Assembly: GCA_024233455.1 (NCBI GenBank)
Contig: JACKPP010000001.1
Span: 1 to 64,000 of the forward strand
Direction of reading: 5' to 3'
DNA length: 64,000 bases
From: Chlamydiales bacterium
GTDB lineage: Bacteria; Chlamydiota; Chlamydiia; Chlamydiales; JACKPQ01
Shown here: positions 33,963-40,818 of the stretch, piece by piece
How the letters are laid out: each line of letters opens with the position of its first letter
Position numbering within the stretch: the first letter of the stretch is position 1
Position numbers and translations under genes: made by a program
Notes under the pieces: model-generated
Told to the model about the DNA's origin: nothing
Databases searched by the model: none
Seen by the model: the letters and a program-made list of their open reading frames with translations, nothing else

Positions 33963-34126
33963 ACCTGAGTTATGGGTTTTGATTATTTAGATTCAGATTA
34001 GATTAGGTGACAGATTGTGACATTTTTTGCGATTCCATAGCCAAAAAGCTATAGATCAGCACAAAAAGGGTGCAAGATGGCGCCTAAGGTGCCTGAAGAT
34101 GAATGATATAAACCCATAACTCAGGT
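33963..34126. mobile_element. 164-bp MITE with 17-bp inverted repeats and 6-bp target duplication
   Basis: ACCTGAGTTATGGGTTT at 33963-33979 is perfectly inverted at 34110-34126. TAGGTA flanks both sides (33957-33962 and 34127-34132). It has no coding capacity. The left duplication contains the rnr stop codon, and on the minus strand the right boundary provides the stop of the carrier-like gene. A partial match to the terminus occurs at about 48590. Confidence 0.8.
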
Positions 34127-34770
34127 TAGGTACGCCTTAAGTCATTCTTGTTCATGATTGAGACAATCCAATTCGTCAAAACCCCTGCCCAAACACCCCG
34201 CACACCAAATGATCCTACGCCTTTGTAACAATCAGCTAGTCTAATCCCCTGAAAAACGCGTTGATTCGTTGAAAGCACCTTCAGAGGATAAGCAAATGCT
34301 GTTGCTGCAACACCTCCAATTGCACCGTCTCTTTTGGCGTTAGCGGTGATAAAATGTTGCTCTGCAAGGCCAACACTGCCAAAATACACGCCCCAATAGG
34401 TGCAGTGAAAGCCAACTGAAGCTAAACTTCCGGCAAACGCTTGGCGAAAAAAACCGTGATCTTGCACATACAACCGAGTGCAAAATGCGCTTAACGGTGC
34501 CGAGACAAACGAAGCTGCAGCACCAGCTAGCCCTCCGGAAATAAATTTCGACTCACCTAGGTGTGGTTTGAGCGCAAAAATGCATACACAACGCGTTAAT
34601 CCAACACTTGTAGCCGCAAGAGAACCACGAAAAGGCGTTTTAAAAAAGTCCCTGAATGGGGTGGCACCAGGCGGCAAGGCCTGCTTGCGCGCAACAAACC
34701 GGCTTAAGGGATTGGTCATGGCTGGGACAATCAAGCCCACCGCCACTCCAGTTTTCAAATCATCAATCAA
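34126..34770 (-). CDS. Mitochondrial-carrier-like membrane protein
   Basis: A 214-residue membrane protein with three similar parts, as in mitochondrial carriers (SLC25). Repeat 1 has T-N-P-L-S-R-F-V-A-R-K-Q. Repeat 2 has I-S-G-G-L-A-G-A-A-A-S-F-V-S-A-P-L, then T-R-L-Y-V-Q. Repeat 3 has G-G-V-A-A-T-A-F-A-Y-P-L, then a Gly-rich loop and G-V-R-G-V-W-A-G-V. The Pro-x-[DE]-x-x-[KR] signature keeps the Pro but loses the acidic residue in all three. At 214 residues it is shorter than the usual 300, and the sixth helix looks cut where the MITE begins. It overlaps the THI5-like gene by 8 bases, so it is under the same TPP riboswitch. A thiamine-related transport role is inferred from that context. 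An unrelated repeat membrane protein is the alternative. Confidence 0.55.
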   Translation of the reverse strand: MIDDLKTGVAVGLIVPAMTNPLSRFVARKQALPPGATPFRDFFKTPFRGSLAATSVGLTRCVCIFALKPHLGESKFISGGLAGAAASFVSAPLSAFCTRLYVQDHGFFRQAFAGSLASVGFHCTYWGVYFGSVGLAEQHFITANAKRDGAIGGVAATAFAYPLKVLSTNQRVFQGIRLADCYKGVGSFGVRGVWAGVLTNWIVSIMNKNDLRRT

Positions 34771-35449
34771 GACAACTCAACCACTCTTTTAAAGGTTTTA
34801 AATCCACTTTTTGGCTACGTGCCCAAACATCTAGCGTGATGGAGCGTTGCTCTGTGCCAACATCGCTTGAGAATACCACATTCGGATGCTTTCTACAATA
34901 AGCAATGCTAGCTGTTAGCGCGCGTCTAAAACGTTTGGCCACATCGGCATCAATATCACCCACAATGAGCAATTCGGGATAATTTGGAACTCCCAAATCG
35001 GTCCAAGGAATAAACCGGACAGGCCGATCAAACAGATACGGCTCCACATTTTTAAACGTACCCCCGATGGCATCGACAACACCGAAATCTCGTTTGTTGA
35101 TAAAAGTAAGATCTTTCCAAAAATGGCGAGCCAGCGATGCTGTAGTCCCTTGCGGTTTAACCCCAATGATTTTTCCGTTTAAATCAAAAGGTGCATCTTT
35201 GGGGATACAAAAACCTTGGAGTGCTTGATCTACCAAAACAGCGATCACAGAAGACTTTTCACCACTGCGAATAAATTGAGGAGCAAGCTTAATAGACAAA
35301 TCAGCAGGCTCTTCTCTAGTAAGAACTAAATCGATTTTTTCTTGTTCAAAAAATTGCTTCTGAGCAAGTGGAATGTGGTTCGGATTGGGACTCCAATCCA
35401 AAAGCAGTCTGAGTGAGCACACTGCAGCTCTTAAAATAGGATAAGTCAT
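34763..35449 (-). CDS. THI5/NMT1-like thiamine-precursor protein
   Basis: A 228-residue protein with the THI5/NMT1 opening L-R-L-L-L-D-W-S-P-N-P-N-H-I-P-L, typical of HMP-precursor-binding proteins (ThiY) and HMP-P synthases. Other family landmarks are D-L-S-I-K-L-A-P-Q, D-L-N-G-K-I-I-G-V and, near the C-terminus, A-L-T-A-S-I-A-Y-C. It is shorter than ThiY (about 310) and shows no signal peptide, and I do not see the Cys-rich motif of yeast Thi5. An upstream in-frame TTG at 35524 would run through the riboswitch. The true start is ATG 35449, directly after the riboswitch GGAGGGA, which serves as its ribosome binding site. It is translationally coupled to the carrier-like gene. Confidence 0.75.
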   Translation of the reverse strand: MTYPILRAAVCSLRLLLDWSPNPNHIPLAQKQFFEQEKIDLVLTREEPADLSIKLAPQFIRSGEKSSVIAVLVDQALQGFCIPKDAPFDLNGKIIGVKPQGTTASLARHFWKDLTFINKRDFGVVDAIGGTFKNVEPYLFDRPVRFIPWTDLGVPNYPELLIVGDIDADVAKRFRRALTASIAYCRKHPNVVFSSDVGTEQRSITLDVWARSQKVDLKPLKEWLSCLD

Positions 35450-35535
35450 ACTTCCCTCCGCAGGTATTATCCAGTGCAGGTTCAACGGGTATTTCTCAGC
35501 TCCCTGTAGGAGCACCCCGAGCAATATCTACTCCG
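35450..35535 (-). promoter_or_regulatory. TPP riboswitch (THI element)
   Basis: Read on the minus strand, it contains the conserved TPP aptamer core in order: GGGGTGCTCC, GCTGAGAAATACCC, GAACCTG, CTGGATAATACCTGCGGAGGGA. The final GGAGGGA is also the ribosome binding site for the ATG at 35449, so control is probably at translation initiation by sequestration when TPP is bound. It would repress the THI5-like and carrier-like genes together. Confidence 0.92.
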
Positions 35536-35586
35536 ATGAGTATAAAATTTTAACCAAAAATAATTCAAGAATTAACTGAGCGCAAT

Positions 35587-35904
35587 TTAGCATAAGTTTG
35601 GCTTCTTCTTTTTTATCAAGGATGGAATTTTATGCTTGCGGGATTTCGATTGCCATAAATCAACTGCCGTCTGTGCATTTAACCAAAATACCGGGGTTGT
35701 TTCAAATGCTGAAGCCAGTCTTAGTGCAATATCTGGAGTTACCCTCGCTTTATCATTAACTATGCGGTTAATGACTTTGTAATCACAATGTATATGCTCA
35801 GCCAACTCCTTTTGAGTAATTTCAAGCGGTCTTAAAAATTCTTCAAAGAGAATTTCACCTGGAGACACAGGCTTTAATCCACACTTTGGGTAGTGATTAT
35901 ACAT
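35587..35904 (-). CDS. higA: HigA-type antitoxin
   Basis: About 105 residues with a HigA/VapI-type helix-turn-helix: P-G-E-I-L-x-E-E-F-L-x-P-L-x-I-T-Q-K-E-L-A-E-H-I, then N-R-I-V-N-D-K-A-R-V-T-P-D-I-A-L-R-L-A and F-W-L-N-A-Q-T-A-V-D-L. It should bind its own promoter and neutralise the toxin. ATG 35904 follows GGAGG with 5 bases between; an ATG 12 bases upstream lies on the ribosome binding site itself. It sits 15 bases after the toxin gene, the toxin-first order typical of HigBA. Confidence 0.9.
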   Translation of the reverse strand: MYNHYPKCGLKPVSPGEILFEEFLRPLEITQKELAEHIHCDYKVINRIVNDKARVTPDIALRLASAFETTPVFWLNAQTAVDLWQSKSRKHKIPSLIKKKKPNLC

Positions 35905-35919
35905 TTTATCCTCCATACA

Positions 35920-36204
35920 TTAATGATAATCAACAATGGAAACCTCATACGGCTCAGTATCCCACTTAAAAATAATGCGCCATCTTCGATTCACTCTAAT
36001 ACTATAAAAACCTTTTAGATCACCTTTGAGCATTTCCAGGTGATTGCCAGGCGTTCTAAGGTCATTTAAATCTCCTGACCAGTGCAAGAGAAGCAATTTC
36101 CTTCTTATGATATTGTGCACCGAAAACCATCCGAGCTTTCGATGAGCTTTTCCTGTTTCGAAAAAGCTCATAGCATTCTTATCTGTAAACGATTTTATCG
36201 CCAT
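35920..36204 (-). CDS. higB: HigB-type RNase toxin (RelE superfamily)
   Basis: A 94-residue HigB: basic, with L-R-T-P-G-N-H-L-E-x-L-K-G-D followed by Y-S-I-R-V-N-R-R-W-R-I-I-F-K-W and a C-terminal V-S-I-V-D-Y-H. These include the Arg-rich strand and His/Tyr residues of the RelE-type mRNA interferase site. It is expected to cut mRNA on the ribosome. It forms a module with the antitoxin immediately downstream on the same strand. Intactness of both suggests a functional pair. Confidence 0.9.
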   Translation of the reverse strand: MAIKSFTDKNAMSFFETGKAHRKLGWFSVHNIIRRKLLLLHWSGDLNDLRTPGNHLEMLKGDLKGFYSIRVNRRWRIIFKWDTEPYEVSIVDYH

Positions 36205-36321
36205 AGTATCCCACTCGTCAAGTGTTTAATATACCTAACCCAGGTATAAAAGAAAAGTTTTTCTTGGCGTTTCGATGATTTGTCTCTAGACAAAGTCTTT
36301 GAAATGCAGTAAATTGGGGAG

Positions 36322-36969
36322 ATGAAAAAGTATTTCATTACAGGCCTTGTCATCCTGCTTCCGGTGGCGCTGACAATTGCAATTATTGCTTTTGTCGTCA
36401 ACTTGCTAACCAAGCCGTTTGTAGGCGCTGTCGAAGCTTTTCTAAGTAAATTTCAAATCATTAATAAGGGCTTTTTGTTTTTGAGCCCAGAGCAAGTGCT
36501 GCATTATGGAGCGCAGCTGCTTATCTTAATTGGCATCTTTTTTGCCATGGTGCTGATTGGCATAGTTGCCAGGTGGTTTTTCCTAAAATCTTTAATCCAC
36601 TACAGCGATAAAATCCTGCACAAAATCCCCATCGTCAATAAAATCTATAAGACCACACAAGAAATTATCAAAACCCTCTTTGCCTCAGACAAAAACAGCT
36701 TCCGCCAGGTTGTGATGGTTCCCTTTCCCCACTCCTCATCCTGGGCCATTGGACTTGTCTCACGCGAATCACCCAAAATTTGTGAAGATGGCATCGGTGA
36801 AGAAATGTTATCTATCCTAGTTCCTACAACTCCTAATCCTACAACGGGTTTTTTACTCATGTACAAAAAATCTGATTTGATTTTTCTCAATATGAAGCCC
36901 GAGGACGCCATTAAATACATCGTCTCTTGCGGTGTGATTATTCCGGAGCAGCTAGAGGTGAGCGGTTGA
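36322..36969 (+). CDS. DUF502 membrane protein, first copy
   Basis: A 215-residue DUF502 protein. Two membrane spans lie at about residues 4-26 and 58-82. Family features include Y-F-I-T-G-L-V-I-L-L-P-V-A-L-T, then K-I-P-I-V-N-K-I-Y-K-T-T-Q-E, then V-V-M-V-P-F-P and V-P-T-T-P-N-P-T-T-G. Function is unknown. It is tandem with a second copy, overlapping it by 4 bases. A GGGGAG run directly abuts the ATG. Confidence 0.85.
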   Translation: MKKYFITGLVILLPVALTIAIIAFVVNLLTKPFVGAVEAFLSKFQIINKGFLFLSPEQVLHYGAQLLILIGIFFAMVLIGIVARWFFLKSLIHYSDKILHKIPIVNKIYKTTQEIIKTLFASDKNSFRQVVMVPFPHSSSWAIGLVSRESPKICEDGIGEEMLSILVPTTPNPTTGFLLMYKKSDLIFLNMKPEDAIKYIVSCGVIIPEQLEVSG

Positions 36970-37643
36970 AAAAATACTTTTTTACCGGGCTTGTGCTCAT
37001 TTTACCCTTAACTGTCACCGTCATTCTTTTAGTCTTTGTCCTAGACCTTCTAACCGAGCCCTTTGTAGGCATGGTAAAGGATCTATTTTTAACCTTTAAG
37101 CACCAACTGGGACCGCTCACCAAACACCCCAAACTACTTCTCTTCATCGGCCGGGTAACCGTTCTGCTATTGATGCTCATCAGCATCTTTTTTTTAGGTT
37201 TTCTGGGAAGGCGTTTTTTCTTCAAATACCTGCATGAAAAAATGAATGCAATTTTAGAAAGGATTCCTATTGTACGTCGGGTCTACCGCATCACGCGCGA
37301 AATTACCAAATCGGTACTTTCAGGGGATAAAAAACCATTTGGCAAGCCAGTCTATATCCCTTTCCCGCATACACGTTCAGTAGCAATTGGATTTGAAACA
37401 GGGCATGTGCCCAAAGAAGCTGAGATGGAAGGGATCGAATTAAGATCGGTTTTCATTCCAACTGCCCCGCATCCGATTTCTGGCTTTGTCCTGTTAACGC
37501 GCAAGGACGACATCAGTCCCCTAGATATAAGCGCTGAAGAAATTTTGAAATTCTTGGTCTCATGTGGGACCTATCACTTCGAGGAAAAGAATGCCCCAGG
37601 TCATGCTGATTCAAGTCCAAAACAACCCCCAGAAGCTAGTTAA
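36966..37643 (+). CDS. DUF502 membrane protein, second copy
   Basis: About 225 residues, paralogous to the preceding gene. It has the same opening (K-K-Y-F-F-T-G-L-V-L-I-L-P-L-T), R-I-P-I-V-R-R-V-Y-R-I-T-R-E, P-F-P-H-T-R-S-V-A-I-G-F and P-T-A-P-H-P-I-S-G-F. I chose the TTG at 36966, where GAGGTG lies a few bases upstream and the protein aligns with its paralogue from the first residue. A longer start would read into the previous gene. The C-terminus has an extra tail rich in Pro, Glu and Ser. Confidence 0.82.
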   Translation: MKKYFFTGLVLILPLTVTVILLVFVLDLLTEPFVGMVKDLFLTFKHQLGPLTKHPKLLLFIGRVTVLLLMLISIFFLGFLGRRFFFKYLHEKMNAILERIPIVRRVYRITREITKSVLSGDKKPFGKPVYIPFPHTRSVAIGFETGHVPKEAEMEGIELRSVFIPTAPHPISGFVLLTRKDDISPLDISAEEILKFLVSCGTYHFEEKNAPGHADSSPKQPPEAS

Positions 37644-37974
37644 AATCGTAGAGCAAGCCACCCTCCACTTTCAACGGGCAGAAAGCTTGCAAATTTTGGT
37701 AGAAAACACCACTTCTGCTGAATACATCGATAAACTTTTGTGGAGCCACCCCCCTGAAAGTTTCTTGCCTCATGGAGGCGAATTGATCTCCATTGGGCAG
37801 ACAATTGACCTCAACGCCCGTCACTATTTCAATTTAACTGCTGAGGCCCTCGTAGACCTTGCTCTTGGCACCATCTACGAATTTGACGACCAGAGCTCTC
37901 CTCACAAGCAAGAAGCCTTTAAACGGCGCTATCACGCTTATAAACGCGCGGGTTTTGCGATTATTTCCATATAA
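37591..37974 (+). CDS. holC: DNA polymerase III chi subunit
   Basis: A 127-residue HolC. It contains A-E-S-L-Q-I-L-V-E-N, then L-L-W-S-x-P-P-E-S-F-L-P-H-G and a C-terminal K-R-R-Y-H-A-Y-K-R-A-G-F. These match the W-x-x-x-x-x-x-F-x-P-H core of chi, which links the clamp loader to single-strand binding protein. The ATG at 37591 lies within the end of the second DUF502 gene (53-base overlap), implying co-transcription. Another ATG is at 37603. Confidence 0.8.
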   Translation: MPQVMLIQVQNNPQKLVKIVEQATLHFQRAESLQILVENTTSAEYIDKLLWSHPPESFLPHGGELISIGQTIDLNARHYFNLTAEALVDLALGTIYEFDDQSSPHKQEAFKRRYHAYKRAGFAIISI

Positions 37975-38151
37975 ATTGAGTAAATTTATTTAAATAAATT
38001 AACAAAATATTATTAGTTTCGGGGGCTATTTTTCTAGATCCTAGACTCTTATTATGATTTATAGAAATTTATTGACAAAAACTGGCGCGTCAAATTTTTT
38101 TGCATTTTTTTCTGGGAGGTGGTATGCTGACGCTTTAAATCGAGGTAAACC

Positions 38152-38325
38152 ATGACCAGAATGAGTAAACAAGGCGAGCGCCGCAATCAATGTCCACGTA
38201 AATCTAAGTTCCCACAGCCTAAAACGGGTTCTAAAAAAGACAATCTACCTAAAGGGTTTAGAGAGCATGCCAACGCTTTAACCAGTCAAAATACTTTTAT
38301 CAGTAAGGAAATTTCTAATGTCTAG
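38152..38325 (+). CDS. Small basic protein, chlamydial type
   Basis: Fifty-seven residues, Lys/Arg/Asn-rich, with no known domain. It resembles in position and composition the small conserved protein that precedes ybeY in Chlamydia. A GAGG is 6 bases before ATG 38152. Its 3' end overlaps the next small gene by 8 bases. Confidence 0.7.
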   Translation: MTRMSKQGERRNQCPRKSKFPQPKTGSKKDNLPKGFREHANALTSQNTFISKEISNV

Positions 38326-38479
38326 ACATCCAAGTTACGGAAAATCCAGCAAAGCTGGCAAAAAACGCAATGTTTTAAAACGTTTTGAGCGCATCGACGT
38401 GCTACGCGAGCTAGGCCGCTGGAAAGATGGCGAGAATAAACGCGTTACAAACCTGCCTAAAACCCCCATTTTAAAATAG
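38318..38479 (+). CDS. Small basic protein of Chlamydiae/Verrucomicrobia type
   Basis: Fifty-three residues containing K-K-R-N-V-L-K-R-F-E-R-I-D-V-L, then R-W-K-D-G and V-T-N-L-P-K-T. I recognise this as a small basic protein conserved in the PVC superphylum, possibly ribosome- or RNA-associated; the role is not established to my knowledge. It starts within the preceding small gene and stops at TAG 38477-38479, overlapping the proposed start of ybeY. Confidence 0.7.
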   Translation: MSRHPSYGKSSKAGKKRNVLKRFERIDVLRELGRWKDGENKRVTNLPKTPILK

Positions 38480-38922
38480 TCACGATCTACAATCAGCAAA
38501 GTGATTTAAAGCTGCAAGACTCCAAGGTTGAAGCACTAGTGCAAGCTATCTTGGAGCCTTATGAAGTGGATGATGTCATCATTCACTTTGTCGATTTAGC
38601 CAGAATTTGCCAGCTTCACGGTGAATATTTTGATGATCCCAGCCCCACAGACTGCATTACTTTTCCTATCGACTCCCCCGGCCCCGACTGCCAAGTACTC
38701 GGCGAAGTCTTTGTGTGCCCTCACACTGCTATTACCTACGCCAAAGAGCACTCTCTAGACCCCTACTCTGAATGCACCCTTTACATCGTCCATGGCCTCC
38801 TCCATTTGCTAGGGTTTGACGATATCGACGAAGCTGACCAGCTAAAAATGCGCGCTATGGAAAAGCAGTCTATGACCTATTTAGAGCAACTTCACTTGAT
38901 CTTAACCCCACCTGAGTGCTAA
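38476..38922 (+). CDS. ybeY: Endoribonuclease YbeY with probable non-standard start
   Basis: YbeY matures 16S rRNA in the cytoplasm. The metal site H-G-L-L-H-L-L-G-F-D-D keeps the first two His, but the third (normally His) is Asp. The upstream D-C-I-T-F-P-I-D matches the D-V-L-S-F-P family motif. The first conventional start is GTG 38539, but that would delete the first strand of the fold. The same frame upstream reads V-T-I-Y-N-Q-Q-S-D-L-K-L, a typical YbeY N-terminus, and no ATG, GTG or TTG precedes it before a stop. An ATA at 38476 overlapping the previous TAG is the best candidate, giving about 148 residues. This gene order is conserved in Chlamydia. Confidence 0.8.
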   Translation: MVTIYNQQSDLKLQDSKVEALVQAILEPYEVDDVIIHFVDLARICQLHGEYFDDPSPTDCITFPIDSPGPDCQVLGEVFVCPHTAITYAKEHSLDPYSECTLYIVHGLLHLLGFDDIDEADQLKMRAMEKQSMTYLEQLHLILTPPEC

Positions 38923-39020
38923 ATAGTAATTATGAGAACTCTCTTTAACCTCGTTCATGCTTCTAACAAAAGCCATGCCCCAAATTTACTTGGCAGCAAG
39001 TTATTGGCTAAGGTTTTATT

Positions 39021-40346
39021 TTGAATCCTGGTGTTTTAGCAATCCCTATTTTTCTGCTTTTTGGCACCAGCCTTCTCACAATGGTTCTGGCTGCTCTGCG
39101 TAAACTGGGCCCCATCCGCAGTAAGCGTCTTTTTAGGGGATTTCCCAAAACTTTTTTCCTTTTCCGTTTGCTGAGAAAAATCCATCATAAATTCGACTGG
39201 AACGAGCTGTTTTTTGTCTTAAATTTTACCAAAAATACCTTTCTATTAGGCTTTGCAATTACCAGTTGCTTTTTCTTTTTAACCACAGTCTTTGGTGCCG
39301 ATACACTGTCTCAAACACCGCTAGCTCTTTTGCTGTACTCGGCCGGAATTACTATGGTAATCGCACTTTTAGCCGATGCCCTAATGCGTCTTGTCAGCAT
39401 AGTGTGGCCTATTGCCTCACTGAAAACCACCTTCTTTCCTTCTGCTATTATTACCACTGCGCTTTTGCCCTTAACAAGCCTTTTACTCACCGTGCTTAAA
39501 TCGATTTTTCCATCCCAAGAGCCAAAAGAGAGCATGAGCGCTCCACGCCTTGCTCAAGATAAAATCATGGAGCTGATCCACGATCACGACTTAAGCAGTT
39601 ATCTAGAGCCCATGCAGCGCAAGCTATTAACCAGCATTGCAACGTTTCAAGAGCGCATAGCAAGAGAAATTATGGTTCCTCGCATCAACGTTGCAACTTT
39701 AGATATCAACGCATCAATCAAAGAGGCCTCAGAGCTATTCTGTAAGGAACAATACTCACGTATTCCGGTCTATCGCGAAAACGTCGACCAGATTTGCGGT
39801 GTGCTGCTCTACAAAGATATTCTCCATGTGTACATTGAAAATGCTGGCAAAACCAGCGATTTTCAAAATGCGGCAATTGAACCTCTAGTTAAACCGTGCC
39901 TGTATGCGCCTGAGACCAAGAAAATTTCTAAGCTGTTGCAGGAGTTTAGAAAAGAACAAAATCACATGGCAGTGATCGTAGATGAGTATGGTGGAACCGA
40001 AGGCATTGTCACGATCGAAGACATTTTAGAAGAGCTTGTAGGTGAAATCGAAGATGAATACGACACCGATGATGAAACGCTTTTTAAACCCCACAAGACA
40101 GGTGAGTGGATCGTCGATGCTAAAATGAGCATTAACGACATCGAAAAAGAGCTCAGTGTTGTTATTCCCCATAGTCCCGAATACGATACAATAGGGGGCT
40201 ATATTTTCCACCGTGCCGGAACGATTCCGGCAAAAGGCTGGCGCATTCACCACGAAAATTTTGAGCTAGAAATTCTCTCATCGTCCGATCGTGCCATTGA
40301 CAAAATTCGTATCATTCCCCACGCCACACCCAAATCTTCGGATTAA
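39021..40346 (+). CDS. corC: CorC/HlyC-type CBS-domain transporter protein
   Basis: A 441-residue protein. The N-terminal membrane part (DUF21-like) has about four spans up to residue 170. Two CBS domains follow, beginning at R-E-I-M-V-P-R-I-N-V and including Y-S-R-I-P-V-Y-R-E-N and V-D-E-Y-G-G-T-E-G-I-V-T-I-E-D. The C-terminal CorC/HlyC domain ends in I-R-I-I-P. Family members are linked to Mg2+/Co2+ efflux; the chlamydial one follows ybeY as here. Translation starts at TTG 39021. Confidence 0.88.
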   Translation: MNPGVLAIPIFLLFGTSLLTMVLAALRKLGPIRSKRLFRGFPKTFFLFRLLRKIHHKFDWNELFFVLNFTKNTFLLGFAITSCFFFLTTVFGADTLSQTPLALLLYSAGITMVIALLADALMRLVSIVWPIASLKTTFFPSAIITTALLPLTSLLLTVLKSIFPSQEPKESMSAPRLAQDKIMELIHDHDLSSYLEPMQRKLLTSIATFQERIAREIMVPRINVATLDINASIKEASELFCKEQYSRIPVYRENVDQICGVLLYKDILHVYIENAGKTSDFQNAAIEPLVKPCLYAPETKKISKLLQEFRKEQNHMAVIVDEYGGTEGIVTIEDILEELVGEIEDEYDTDDETLFKPHKTGEWIVDAKMSINDIEKELSVVIPHSPEYDTIGGYIFHRAGTIPAKGWRIHHENFELEILSSSDRAIDKIRIIPHATPKSSD

Positions 40347-40369
40347 AGCTCTTCTGGATCCCTCATAAG

Positions 40370-40573
40370 CTATAGCTGTCGCATTTTTATTAAAGACTTG
40401 CTTAAAGAATCATTGCCGCCAAAGCCTTGCATTTCTAATTCTTTCAATATGCGAGCTAAAAGTAGGCGCATTTTTGATTTTGAAATGAGCTCTTCATTTT
40501 CTTTATTAAGAGGAATGATTGCATTTTGTTGGCAGACAGCTCTGTAACCCTTGCTACTGCATTTTGATGCTCA
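40370..40573 (-). pseudogene. Degraded coding remnant
   Basis: A start-less minus-strand frame of about 67 codons ends at the TAG 40370-40372. It reads as a coherent basic helical protein: C-Q-Q-N-A-I-I-P-L-N-K-E-N, then L-L-L-A-R-I-L-K-E-L-E-M-Q-G-F-G-G-N-D. No family was recognised; it could be the tail of a transposase or of a lost gene. The rest of the 40347-40818 gap shows nothing else I can support. Confidence 0.4.
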
Positions 40574-40818
40574 GTGAATTGACCCTGGCCAGTTGTCCTA
40601 GGCGAGCCTCCTCGTACTGGTTCCATTGATTCCCCCTTTGACGGTTATGTCTTAAATCGGTGGGTAAGGATGAATTAGGACCCGATATACTGTCAATCTA
40701 TTGTTTTGAAAAAATTTAAATACCTAGAAAAATGTTAGTCAGGCCAAAAATGCTACCTAGCACTTTAGTCCTCAGACGTGCTATGATTAAGTATCTATTA
40801 AAAAAAGTAGGATGAAAG

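Noticed and set aside
34763..35449. Yeast-type Thi5 HMP-P synthase
   Set aside because: The Cys-rich motif of that enzyme is not visible, although absence of a signal peptide leaves it a minor alternative.
35450..35524. N-terminal extension of the THI5-like gene from a TTG
   Set aside because: The segment is the TPP aptamer itself; its last stem supplies the ribosome binding site for ATG 35449.
38072..38107. Promoter or terminator before the small basic protein gene
   Set aside because: TTGACA is present, but no acceptable -10 lies 16-18 bases on, and the TTGAC/GTCAA stem is only five pairs.
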